NCBI GenBank assembly: GCA_008638375.1
Contig: CM018043.1
Span: 44,874,333 to 44,938,332, forward strand
DNA: 64,000 bases
DNA from: Nyssa sinensis
Taxonomy: Eukaryota > Streptophyta > Magnoliopsida > Cornales > Nyssaceae
Direction: 5' to 3'
The notes under the pieces are model-generated. The model saw nothing but the letters and a program-made list of their open reading frames with translations. It did not search any database and had not been told where the DNA came from. The position numbers and the translations under genes were made by a program. Below are positions 11,750 through 22,258 of the stretch, piece after piece. The number at the start of each line of letters is the position of its first letter. Positions within the stretch are counted from its first letter, which is position 1.

Positions 11750-13381
11750 TTTGCAAATAAACTTTTCGGAGGATCATAGCTCCCAATCTCCGTCCGAAGA
11801 AGAACGCTCAAAATCCTCCAAACCGGCTGCCCGCAAGAAGAGGAAGGGGACAAGCATCTGACCCCATGCAACAGCAACTTGACCGAGTTCAGTAACAGAC
11901 TAACATGATGCAGGAGCAGCTTCTTGCCATCTCTAGAACTCTAGCGTTGCTTACCCAGAGTCCTAGAGGTAATTCCCTTTATCCTCCTACTGGCATGGCT
12001 GATACAGGGGCACAGCCTTTTGCCACCACCATAGGCAGAAGGTCCTACGAAGAGACTCCCATTGAACAACCAGTGTACCCCCGAGGCACCACCCACATGG
12101 GAGGAGACCCCCGCCATCAGCCGCCGTTGGCAGGGGGATACCAGCCTTCAATCCTGCTGTCCATTACCAGAGCACAACGAGGGTTCCAACTCCGTTGGCT
12201 TTCGGGGCAAACCCAACACAGCACGAATTCTAGCCTCAAACAACAACAGCTCCCCCACTTCAGGAAGGCCAGCATTCTCCCCCTACTATGGGTCAAAATT
12301 GCTCTATCCATATAGGCGCGGAGGCTGTGAGGCAATGCCCACAACCAGTACAGCCTAGGGCCCCACAAAGGGTCGAGGAGGTAGCAGACTCCATGAACCA
12401 TATTGTTGTTACTAGGGGTGCTCTTTACCCTCCAGAGTAGGATGAGCTTGCCAGGCTGCTCAGGAGGTTTACCACGCCATTTACTCCCTCCGTAATAGCT
12501 GAGGAGCGGCCAAAGAAATTTATTGTCCTGAAGTTCACTCTTTACGATGGGACTGGGGACCTAAGGGACAATCTTTCTCATTATTAGCATACCATGGTGC
12601 TACATGGGGCCACCAACGCCTTCATGGCCGTACATTCGTGACCAGCCTCAAAGGTATTGCTCTGAAGTGGTTCCACCACCTTCCCCAAAACTCAATTGAC
12701 AACTTCTACGAGCTCAATAGGCGTTTCCTCAATCGGTTCATGACCAACAGAAGATTAAGGAGAGGCCCAGAGTTCTTGTTGAACATTAAACAATCTAAAG
12801 GAGAATCACTCAGAGAGTACATCGCGCGCTTTAACGCCGAACTCCAAAGATCACGGATTGCAGTCCGAGCTTTCTAGTAGCCGCTCTGACCTCAGAGAGG
12901 CTTCCGAGATTCTTTAACAAAGAGCCCTCCCGCTGACATGACAACACTCATGGAGCTATCCAAGAGGTATATAAATTTGGAGGAAGTAAAGAATACCTCC
13001 CAAAAGATCAAGGAACAAGCCCAGAAGGATGATCAGAGGAAAGACTCCAACTTCTCCAAGAAGAGGGTCAAAAGCCCAAACAAAAGAACGGTGTCTAGAA
13101 CTCCAAGCAACACTGGCCCAAGGGGGTTCACCACCTACACTCCTCTGAATGCCTCTCTAGCTCACATACTCCGGCAGGTTCAAGCATGTGAAAACCTAAA
13201 CTGTCCAGAAAAGCTAAAGGGCAACCCCAACAACAAGGACCAGAATAAGTATTGCGATTTCCACAAGGACTATGGGCATACGATTGACAAATACAGGGAC
13301 CTTAAACAAGAGATTGAACAGCTTATTAAGAAAGGACGGCTGAGGGAGTTCGTCAGGCAAGACGGGAGGCAAAACCAATGA
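11750..13381 (+). pseudogene. Tat Gag, broken
   Basis: A capsid-like region (Retrotrans_gag family) reads at about 12520-12880, with KFTLYDGTGD near 12535 and the WFHHLPQNSID segment near 12670. The C-terminal part at 12938-13381 ends in a modified zinc-finger-like YCDFHKDYGHTIDKYRDLK followed by IKKGRLREFV, as in Tat Gag. The N-terminal, low-complexity part is spread over different frames at 11750-12360. At least three stops lie between 12300 and 12940. Gag would package the element's RNA; this copy cannot make it. Confidence 0.82.
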
Positions 13382-13382
13382 A

Positions 13383-14098
13383 ATGACAGACCGCCGTAGA
13401 AGAGACAGGAGCAGAGGCCAGGACAGAGGGATGGACGGAATGAGCCCCAACGGTAGAACAATCAGGTTATCTTCGTCTTCTATGCAGACACCCCTACTGT
13501 ACGGGTGTCCAACCGAGCAAGAAAGTGATATGCTCGGGAGGCCAAAACAACTCCTAACATCTTCAAAATCTCTGCTGTTGAGAAAAGACTAAAGTCAGTA
13601 CCTGAGAACCAGTTCACAGATCAAGATCTTGTAGGGGTACACTGCCTTCACAGCGACGCCCTAGTTATTTCTCTCAAAATTGCTAATTTTGAGATCCGAA
13701 GAGTCCTAGTAGACACAGGGAGCTCTACCAATGTATTATTCTATGAGCCCCTCCAACGGATGAAGCTCAACTCCAACGACGTCAAGCCCACTACCGCAAT
13801 AATGGTAGGGTTTGACGGGAACCTCAATACCCCACTAGGGAGGATTGATTTTCCCACCATAATAGGAGAAGAAGATGGACAAAAGATCACAATCTCAGAG
13901 TATATGGTCCTGAATGCCAAGTCCCCCTACAATGTTATAATTGGAAGGCCTTGGCTCCACCAAATGGGTACGGTCACCTCGACCCTCCACCAATGTCTGA
14001 AATATGTGCACAACAATGCAGTCCATTCTATTAGAGGGTGCCAACCTACCGCTCGAGAATGTCACGCTCTCGTGCTCAAGGAGAAGGCCCCTAAATAG
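13383..14098 (+). pseudogene. Tat aspartic protease region
   Basis: One frame from about 13616 to 14098 encodes a retropepsin-like domain. It has VDTGSSTNVLF near 13705-13740 (intact DTG active site), then a long beta-rich stretch and VIIGRPWLHQMG near 13935-13970, the flap-distal motif of Tat proteases. A frame change separates it from Gag near 13380-13600, and the chain stops at 14096-14098 before RT. The protease itself looks well preserved, but it is no longer fused to an intact polyprotein. Confidence 0.85.
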
Positions 14099-14139
14099 CA
14101 ATTACTGCACTCTCATGAAGGTAGGGATCCAAACCTTTC

Positions 14140-15230
14140 CCATCATCATGAAAGAGAAGACTGCCTAACCAGAATTGATGAACCTCTTAGTCCTAGAGGA
14201 AGGGACAGTAAAGCCAAGCCCGTGAGGGATCCTATCAAGGTGCTAGTCAGCTTTGAAGAACAAGGGTGGTACTTACAAATTGGTCCAGACCTGACACCAT
14301 TCGAGTAAGAAGAGATGGTAGAATTCCTAAAGAACAACCTCTCAATGTTCGTTTGGGAAACTGAGGATATGGAGGGAATAGATCCAGACCACATCACCCA
14401 CAAGTTGATGACAGATCCTTACCACCCTCCGGTAAGACAAAAGAGGAGGGTGCTCACTCCAGAGCAGCACTAGATCATTAATGAATAAATACGGAGGTTG
14501 TTGGATGCCAAGATGATAGGAGAGGTATTCTATCCTGAATGGCTTGCCAATACTATTCTAGTCAAGAAGAAAAATGGCAAGTGGAGAGTCTGCGTCGATT
14601 ACACCAACCTTAACAAAGCGTGCCCCAAAGACAGTTTTCCTCTTCCTAGGATTGACCAGCTGGTCGATGCAACGACAGGATACGAACTCATGAGCTTTAT
14701 GGACGCTTACTCTGGATACAACCAGATCCAGATGTACCCTTCAAACAAGGAAAAAACAGCTTTCATTACCGAACGAGGTCTCTATTGCTATAAAGTGATG
14801 CCGTTCAGATTGAAAAATGTTGGGGCAACATATCAACGTATGGTTAACAAGATGTTCAGTCCTCTGATCGGTAGTACAATGGAAGTTTACATAGATGACA
14901 TGCTGGTTAAAAGCCTACGGAAGAGCAGCCACCTCTAGCACTTAAGTTAGACGTTTGATATCCTGAAGCAGCACAGGATGAAATTGAATCCTTTGAAGTG
15001 CACCTTTGGTGTAACCAAGGGAAAGTTCTTGGGTTACCTTGTCTCCTAGAGGGGTATCGAAGCAGACCTTACTTAGATCAAAGCCTTGATCGAGTTAGGA
15101 TCACCGAAGACCAAGAAAGACATTCAAGCGCTGAATGGGAGAGTTGCGGTTTTGATCAAGTCAGTTCATCTCCAAATCCATCGATTACTGCCTACCATCC
15201 TTCAAAGCTTTGAAGGGGAATAGAGAATTA
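14140..15230 (+). pseudogene. Tat reverse transcriptase, broken
   Basis: The RT core is best read at 14498-14938. It has LVKKKNGKWRVCVDY near 14560, the MPFRLKNVGATYQRM block near 14800 and the catalytic YIDDMLVKS near 14890-14915, intact. Upstream, stop codons at about 14471 and 14485 interrupt the approach region. Downstream, a stop at 14936-14938 precedes the connection domain, which is read in another frame (CTFGVTKGKFLGYLV near 15000). The RT would copy the RNA genome to DNA. The catalytic residues are present but the chain is split. Confidence 0.87.
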
Positions 15231-15640
15231 CAATAGTCTGAAGAATGTGAAAAGGCCTTTCAAGAACTGAAAAAGTATCTGGTTTCCCTTGAGCTCTTAT
15301 CAAAACTAATCCTAGGGGAGAAACTGCTCCTCTATCTTACAGTTTTTGAAAATGCCATCAGTTCTGTACTGGTCAGGCAAGACAGGGGAGTCCAGAAGCC
15401 CATATTCTATGTAAGCAGAGTGTTGCTGGACGCAAAAAAGAAGGTATCTAGAGGTTGAGAAGTTAGCCTTTGCTCTAATAATCTCTGCACGGAAGCTTCG
15501 ACCTTACTTCTAGGCACATCCCATTGAGATCCCAACTGCCTATCCCCTGAAGTTAGAGGTATGAAAGCCTGAAGTCTCAGGGCGTTTGGTCAAATGGTCT
15601 ATGGAATTAGGGGAATTTGACATATTGTATGTTCCACGAA
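15230..15640 (+). pseudogene. Tat first RNase H domain, decayed
   Basis: The position between RT and the second RNase H, plus readable pieces such as RWSMELGEFDILYV (spanning about 15595-15635) and an SRVLLDA segment near 15415, identify a gypsy RNase H and its tether. Frames change repeatedly. In Tat elements this first RNase H is thought to have become a connection domain after the second was gained. Confidence 0.6.
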
Positions 15641-16293
15641 CCTCCATTAAAAGGCAAGCATTAGCAGATTTTTTTGCTGAGTTCACCCCAGCATTGCATG
15701 ATAAGGCAGAACATAATAAGAGTTCTGCCTAATAGCAGCTCTATACTGACAGGTCATCCACAGACCGAGGTTCTGGCATCGGCTTAGTATTACGATCCCT
15801 TGAGGGACTTGTAGTTGAAAAGGCAATAAGCTTGGGATTCAGAGCTTCCAACAACGAAGCTGAGTACGAAGCCCTCGTCCTTGGAATGAAATTAGCCATG
15901 GAAGACGAATCTCAGAATCTTAAAGTCTTCTCTGACTCCCAATTGGTGGTAAGCCAAGTCTCGGGAGAGTTTTCCATCAAAGATGAAAGAATGCTCTGGT
16001 ATTTAGAGTTGGTGGATTTGTTGAAGCACTCCTTTTATGAGTTCACCATCTAGAAAATCGACAAAGGACAGAACTCCAAGACCGACGCCTTAGCAAACAT
16101 GGCCTCCCACCTCAAACTGAAAGGAGATTCCACTTCGAGGATCTCTCACCGGCCAAGGCCGAGCATCGAAGAGGTTCAGACCTATCAGATTTCTGAACAG
16201 TCTCAAAACTGGATGACTCTCATCCTACAATACATAGAAGGAGGGTTGCTCCCAGAAGATAAAAATAAGGCCCGAAGAATTTGTATCGGGTAG
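15640..16293 (+). pseudogene. Tat archaeal-type RNase H (second RNase H)
   Basis: One frame, interrupted by a few stops, encodes YTDRSSTDRGSGIG near 15743-15784, SNNEAEYEAL near 15847-15876, FSDSQLVVSQ near 15928-15957 and TDALANMASHL near 16081-16113. These hold the four acidic residues expected in an archaeal-type RNase H (Asp, Glu, Asp, Asp), all present. This extra domain marks the Tat lineage. Stops lie near 15730 and 16052 and at the end of the linker, 16291-16293. The linker at 16100-16290 leads into integrase. Confidence 0.85.
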
Positions 16294-17383
16294 CTCGGTA
16301 TTTTGTATTGAATGAGAAGCTCTATCGTAGATCCTACTCTCAACCCTTACTACGTTGCTTGACTCTAGAAGAATCTCAGTACGTTTTGGCCGAAATACAC
16401 GAACGAATCTATGGCAACCATAATGGGGGCAGAACTATAGCTCACCGAGCTATATCACAGGGCTATTATTGGCCCAGCATGTTGAAGCAAGCAAAGGAGT
16501 ACGTCAAGAAATGTGATAAATGCCAAAGATTCACTTCATACTAGCACCAGCCCCACCATGAACTCATTCCTATCGCCAGCCCATGGTTCTTCGCTCAATG
16601 GAGAATGGACATTATAGGGCCACTATTGAAAGCCACTCTAAGCTGAAAGTACTTGTTGGTAGCCATTGATTACTTCTCCAAGTGGGCGGAGGCTGAGCCT
16701 CTAACTCACATCACGGAACTGGAAGTAAAGAACTTCATATGGAATAACATAGTCTGTAGGTTCGATATACCTCGCGTCATCATTTCAAACAATAGTATGC
16801 AGTTTGCTGGCAAAATTTTCAAGAAATTTTGTGAAGATCTGCATATCAGCCACCATTTGGCCTCTCTAGGGTACCCTTAGGCCAATGGGCAAGCTGAAGT
16901 CACCAACGGAACAATTCTTGATGCCCTTAAGAAGAGGTTGGAAAAGGCTAAGGGAAGATGGGTTGAAAAACTTCCTAGTGTGCTTTGGGCTTACATAACC
17001 ACTAGAAGAATATCGACCTCTGAGACTCCATTCTCATTTGCCTATGGCTCGGAAGCAGTAACCAGCAGCTCACAGAGAACTTGGACCTACTAGAAGAAAA
17101 GCGTGATCAAGCCAAAATCAAGATGGAGGCATACCAACACAATATGGCTAATAGCTCCAAACAAGGGATAAAGCCCCTCAATTTCCAGGTTATAGATCTT
17201 GTCCTAAAAAGAGTATTCCCAAACACTAAAGATCCCACCATGGGGAAGTTGTCGTCCAATTGGGAAGGCCCATATATAATAACAAGAGTTTTCAGACCTA
17301 CCACATACTGGTAAGAAGACATAGCTGGGAAACCTATACCCAGGCCATGGAATGTAGAACACTTACGAAAATATTATCAATAA
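16281..17383 (+). pseudogene. Tat integrase with catalytic Asp lost
   Basis: The zinc-binding domain at 16281-16544 shows the His pair and CDKC. The catalytic core follows: first Asp in AIDYFSKW (codon 16668-16670), and Glu in GQAEVTN (codon 16896-16898). The second Asp, expected in an ISDN-type motif, is Asn (codon AAC, 16788-16790). The spacing from that codon to Glu is 35 residues, the D-D-35-E geometry, so the assignment is firm. A TAG interrupts the core at 16879-16881, and a frameshift near 17060 precedes the C-terminal part, which ends HLRKYYQ-stop at 17381-17383. The enzyme is inactive on two counts. Confidence 0.87.
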
Positions 17384-17400
17384 TGATCTTCTTTTTCATC

Positions 17401-18460
17401 TCCACCAAGTGTTCTCATCTCAACGTATAAACCCCTAAAAACCTTGCAGCCAGTGCAAGAGTTATAGGTCTGGTCCATCTCAATGTACAGACCCTTAAAA
17501 ACCTTGCAACTAGTGCAAGAGTTATAGGTCTAGTCCATCTCAATGTACAGACCCCTAAAAACCTTGCGGCCTGTGCAAGAGTTATAGGTCTGGTCCATCT
17601 CAATGTATATACCCCTAAAAACCTTATAGCCCGTGCAAGAGTTATAGGTCTGGTCCATCTCAATGTACAGACCCCTAAAAACCTTGCAGCCAGTGTAAGA
17701 GTTATAGGTCTAGTCCATCTTAATGTACAGACCCTTAAAAACCTTGCAGCCTGTGCAAGAGTTATAGGTCTGGTCCATCTCAATGTATCGACCCCTAAAA
17801 ACCTTGCAGCCTATGCAAGAGTTATAGGTCTAGTCCATCTCAAAGTAAAGACCCCTAAAAACCTTGCAGCCTGTGCAAGAGTTATAGGTCTGGTCCATCT
17901 CAATGTATCGACCCCTAAAAAGCTTGCAGCCTGTGCAAGAGTTATAGGTTTGGTCCATCTCAATGTACATACCCCTAAAAACCTTATAACCCGTGCAAGA
18001 GTTATAGGTCTGGTCCATCTCAATGTACAGACCCCTAAAAACCTTGCAGCCTGTGTAAGAATTATAGGTCTGGTCCATCTCAATGTACAGACCCCTAAAA
18101 ACCTTGCAGCCTGTGCAAGAGTTATAGGTCCGGTCCATCTCAATGTATAGACCCCTAAAAATCTTGCAGCTTGTGCAAGAGTTATAGGTCCGGTCCATCT
18201 CAATGTACAGAACCTTAAAAACCTTGCAGCGTGTGCAAGAGTTATAGGTCTAGTCCATCTCAATGTACAGACCCTTAAAAACCTTACAGCCTGTGTAAGA
18301 GTTATAGGTCTGGTCTATCTTAATGTACAGACCCCTAAAAGCCTTGCAGCTTGTGCAAGAGTTATAGGTCTGGTCCATCTCAATGTACAGACCCCTAAAA
18401 CCCTTGCAGCCTATGCAAGAGTTATAGGTCTGGTCCATCTCAATGCACAGATCCCCAAGT
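17401..18460. repeat. 60-bp tandem repeat array (about 17.7 copies)
   Basis: The unit begins GTTATAGGTCTGGTCCATCT and recurs every 60 bases exactly from 17461 to 18421, with a partial first copy from about 17414. I see no indel across the array. Copies differ by a few substitutions. Variants recur at 360-bp spacing (for example ACCTTATAGCCCGTG at 17581 and its near-copy at 17941; GTGTAAGA in the next copies at 17641 and 18001), suggesting six-unit duplication. Because 60 is a multiple of 3, several frames stay open as 20-residue repeats. It lies in the Tat 3' region, where tandem repeats are known to arise. Confidence 0.95.
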
Positions 18461-18489
18461 CTGGTCCATTTCAACGACCTTTGAAGCCT

Positions 18490-19150
18490 CACATTTATTA
18501 ACAGTGCTTTAAGCTTGGTTCATCCCAAGAATTACGGGTTTTGCTCATTATTCGAAAGCTTTATGTTCAAACACAAGCAGTGAAAGCTAAGCTCTCCCCT
18601 CCAAAGAGGACTGTTGAATTTTTGAAAACATAAAGTACGAATTCAATTATTATGTGTTCTTATCAGTTTTGGATATAAAGGGCCTGCTCAATTATCAAAA
18701 GATGGAAAACATTCATTAAGGATTCTTGTTAGTTCTGGATACAAAAGGCATATTCAGTTATTAGCAAGTCTTCTTGTTACTAACAGATTTGTTCAAATTA
18801 TTACAAGTTGCTTTGCTCGGAAGATAGCTTCCAGATCATATCCAGTTAAAAGGATGGTCTGAAATACAGTCAATTCATGAACATCCTTGCTTAATCTAAT
18901 TACAAGTTTGAAGGGCTGGAGCCCAAGCTTATATTATAGAGCAAGGATGAATTGGAACAGTGCTGAAGTTTACTTGGCATATTATCAAAATTTACAAGTG
19001 AAGCTACACTGAAGAGACAGTTAACAGAAGTACTCAAGAGTCTTGAAAGTGCGCAAGTTCAGAAAAAGTTCTCATTCATTGATGATCAGAAAAGGGATAC
19101 ATCAGCTTAAAAAGAAAGAAAAAACAAAACAAAACAACAAAATACAACTA
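18490..19150. other. Tat 3' region between minisatellite and antisense ORF
   Basis: Non-coding as far as I can see. Purine-rich, with no recognisable domain on either strand. Confidence 0.5.
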
Positions 19151-19153
19151 ACC

Positions 19154-20960
19154 CTAAGCTATGGCTTCGGAGTCGATTGGGGCAGGCACTTCTGTTGGAG
19201 GAAGCTCTAGTCTGCAAGGTAGAAGAAAGTCACAACAAATCAAGTGATAAAAAAGAAAAAAGAAGAAAAATTCTGAAGTTACCTTGATCTGAAGGGACAT
19301 CAGCTCAGTCACCAGCTTTTCTGGCTTCTGCCCCTTATACCTTTGAGGGCCCGTAGCCCAGAACTCTTTGAGGGCCTTCTTCGTGGCTCGATAGCTAGAG
19401 TCATTAGGCGCTTGGAGGGCTTCAGTAGCCACCTTCCCCTTCCCCCTTCACTTGCTCAGGACCATAAGGGTAGGGGGACTACTGCCACAGGAGTTAGGAC
19501 CTCCCTCTCGTCCTCAGACGGAGTTCGGTCAGGAGAGTTGAAAATCAGCCTCCTCCTCTTTATTTGGAGCGGCTACTCGGCAGGGGAAGAGGTCTCCCCC
19601 ACCGTCTTCTTTGGTGGCCCTGGGACCCATTTGGTCAGCAGGGACTTCTTGAGATTCCCCGCACGAGTATTGGTTTGATGAGCCTCCATCAAGTTCTCTG
19701 GTGTAACAATAACTGTGTGAGCTCGGTTGCTGGTTTGGAGGATCCGATGGTACTTATCCTGAAGGTTAACCGTAAAGATTGACCTCTTCCAAGCACTTTT
19801 ATCTACACAGAGGACACAAGCATAAGGTTAAAAGGGCAACGAAGGAGTAAAATGTGTAAAAAATAGAAACAGAGTTATAGTAAAAGGAAGGGATCTCACC
19901 CTTAATCCCTGTACTACGGGGGAATGTCGAGACCTGGTTCTGGAAGTCCTCGAGCTCCTATCCTCCTCCCACGAAGAAGTAACACTTCTTTCAAGTCTTA
20001 TTGGAAGTGGGCACTAAGGAAAGGGGTCTGAACCCCTTGTCAAAAGACATGTAAAAGAGGCCTTCCAACCTCATGTATTTTAGATCCATATTACTACGGA
20101 AGTCATCGAAACCTGGTTCTGGAAGTCCTTGAGCTCCTATCCTCCTCCCACGAAGAAGTACCACTTCTTCCAAGTCTTACTGGAAGTGGGTACTAAGGAA
20201 AGGGGTCTGAACCCTTTGTCAAAAGACATGTAAAAGAGGCCTTCCAACCTCATGTATTTCAGATCCATATTACTACGGATCAAGTCAATGGTCACCTTGA
20301 CACCATTCTGGTGCTCAAATACTATAAACCCTAAAAAATGCCTCAAACTGTTAAAATTAAGGTCGGCAGGGCAAATATTAAACCATTTAAAGAGCTGTAC
20401 AACTAGGGGAGGCAGGGGTAGTCTCAGTCCCATCTTGAACCATGCGAGATAGACACGAATTTCACCCGCACGGACATCGTATGGGTGATCTGAAGAGCTC
20501 ACTGGTCTACAGGTTACATTTGAGGGGAATTCGAAAGCTGCCCACAATTCATCTAACATGCCTTGAGTAATGGCGTTTTCTCCTTCCTCTCTTATGGAGG
20601 TCCTACCAGAAGCCTCCCCAACCCTATTCCTAGGTTCAATGAAGGCATAAACTATCCTAACCTCTGGACTGGAAGGAGACTCAACTACGGGAAAATCAAC
20701 TAACTTATTCTCAGTATCTCTAGAAGGGCTACTGCTCACTATGTACATTTAAGAGGGCACAATTGTCTCCGAAGAGCTTCTTATGCCATGGCCGATGCCC
20801 GACATTGCGTCTGAGGCCGACATTGTAAAAGAAAAATTGACAGAGGAGGAGAAGAATGAAAAGGAAAAGAAAGCAAACAAAAGGAAAACAAATCGAACTT
20901 GGGGACGACCAGAGATGGGAGCTTCGGACGATAAAGGACTCTTCAAAGTTCACTGGTTGC
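19154..20960 (-). pseudogene. Antisense intron-containing ORF of the Tat element
   Basis: The minus strand carries a 203-residue open stretch (20748-20137) with a region like the plant 'putative gypsy type transposon' family (Transposase_28): VYLAWFKMGLRLPLPPLVV, then FNSLRHFLGFIVFE, then WKKWYFF. Candidate introns in the same orientation have good GT..AG ends: 19899-19803 (97 bp) and 19282-19212 (71 bp). A last exon ends with a stop at 19156-19154. Upstream reading at 20953-20749 is in another frame. Antisense ORFs of this kind are known in Retand-like Tat elements; their role is unknown. A 178-bp internal duplication and frame breaks suggest this copy is not functional. Removing the 71-bp intron shifts the frame, so that junction is uncertain. 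Confidence 0.65.
19926..20280. repeat. Tandem duplication (about 178 bp) within the antisense ORF
   Basis: The segment starting near 19926 (CCTGGTTCTGGAAGTCCT) is repeated from about 20105. The two copies differ at only a few positions. The copy nearer 20.2 kb is part of the open antisense reading frame; the other repeats its coding content downstream. Confidence 0.85.
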
Positions 20961-21244
20961 TCTGATTCAACAATGGTAGTATATCTCTCTTTCTCGAAGA
21001 CAATGAAAATGGTGAGGGAAAAGGCGTACCAAACATCTCCCCCTCCTTGTATATGTCTTCAGGAATAAGGGCCCACCAAGTTGAACTGTCATGACGGTTA
21101 TGGGCAATGATGGCCTCGAAAGCCCAAGTGACGGCCTGTGCAATAAATGACACATCAACGGTCATCTCAGAAAATGGAAAAACATAACGCGTGACTTTTC
21201 AGGAGCCCATATCCCTAGTTACGCATTGAGCTAAAACTAAAGCT

Positions 21245-21270
21245 CGGGGGGGGGGGGGGAGGGGAGTAGC
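21245..21270 (+). other. Polypurine tract of the Tat element, 14-G run
   Basis: Fourteen consecutive G (21246-21259) followed by AGGGGAGTAGC end exactly where the 3' LTR starts at 21271. The G run is unusually long and could be prone to length error. Confidence 0.85.
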
Positions 21271-21716
21271 TGATATACCACAAAGTGACAGACCAAACTC
21301 CATATGACACGTGTAACTACAGAGCAGCTAAAGCTCAGTCATTCAGAGTAGGTTTAAACACTTAGTTTCCAGAGCTCCCAGATCGGAAGCCCATGCGACC
21401 CTCAGACTCACCTTCAGCTCAGAAGTCATACACAAGAGGGTTCCGAGCTCATTGCCGCCTTAAGCATCCTAGCGAGCTAAGGATAAGGAAACAGTATTCA
21501 ACAAGGAAACTGCTATTCATGGAGCGCAGTGTTCAACTTGGTAACTGCCACTCTCCGATGATCAAATCCCTACTTTCACGACTCCAAATCCTAATCAACT
21601 TAAGAGATCTGCAGCCTATAAATAAGGCCTTAAGGTGCACTTTTATTTTTCATGCTCATTCAATTACTTTCAATTACAGTCTTTCAATTCAGTTTATTGA
21701 CTTTATCATCGGAACG
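21271..21716 (+). repeat. 3' LTR of the Tat element, truncated by another LTR
   Basis: It matches 11168 to about 11620, with a TATA box at 21617-21624, then stops within ATCATCGGA. The rest of the LTR (about 80 bp in the 5' copy) is missing, and TGTAATACCCCGACCC starts at 21717. I could not find the missing end further right in the window. Confidence 0.88.
21617..21624 (+). promoter_or_regulatory. TATA box in the Tat 3' LTR
   Basis: TATAAATA is in the same context as at 11514-11521. Confidence 0.65.
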
Positions 21717-22211
21717 TGTAATACCCCGACCCAAAGTAACCGAGTATATTGGCGTGTTTTACGAGATTTTTAAAATGGTAGTTAAAATTTACGACAAAAG
21801 GACCGAGGGTTGGGAAATATACAAATATATATATTTTAATATATATTTATGTTATGCGTTTACAAGTATATAGTAATATACATATGATTATATATGTATA
21901 TTAACACATACAAAACACACACACTAAGTGTGTATTGTGTGTGTATAGCCAAATGTATATATATATATATATATACATATGAAAAAATACATATACATAT
22001 TTAAATACATATATAAATACAAAAGTGTGTGTGTGCAAACTGAAGAAGTGAGAAGGCAGTGGGAGTGTCAGCATGGCTGTGTGTGTATTAGTGTGTGTTT
22101 AATATAATATACATATATCACACAAATATCACTTAAACATTTAATGTAAAGCTGAGAAATGAAAAGAGAAATTTAAAGCAGAGTAGAGAAGTCAAGATTA
22201 AGGGCTGAAGG

Positions 22212-22212
22212 G

Positions 22213-22255
<43 letters not shown>
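22212..22255. repeat. (GA)n microsatellite
   Basis: An uninterrupted run of GA units, with TG/TA microsatellites at 21900-22100 just upstream. Confidence 0.95.

Positions 22256-22258
<3 letters not shown>

Larger units (their letters stand above)
11168..21716 (+). mobile_element. Tat-type Ty3-gypsy retrotransposon, 3' LTR truncated
   Basis: A 10.5-kb element with a complete 5' LTR (11168-11703), a degraded primer site containing CGTCTGTGGGAA, gag, protease, RT, RNase H, a second archaeal-type RNase H and integrase. These are followed by a 3.9-kb 3' region with a 60-bp minisatellite and an antisense ORF, then a poly-G tract and a 3' LTR (from 21271). RT-RNaseH-aRNH-INT order plus an antisense 3' ORF is the known architecture of Tat/Retand-like elements. 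The 3' LTR stops at 21716, where another LTR begins, so the TSD cannot be checked. About 28 substitutions over about 445 aligned LTR bases suggest a moderately old insertion. Confidence 0.92.

Noticed and set aside
17415..18263. Long minus-strand open frames made of 20-residue repeats
   Set aside because: They arise because the 60-bp unit has no stop in several frames and no indels. Three different frames are open, and there is no domain or upstream coding context. Treated as minisatellite.
17401..18460. CRISPR-like appearance of regular repeats
   Set aside because: Whole 60-bp units repeat with no unique spacers, and the surroundings are a plant retrotransposon.
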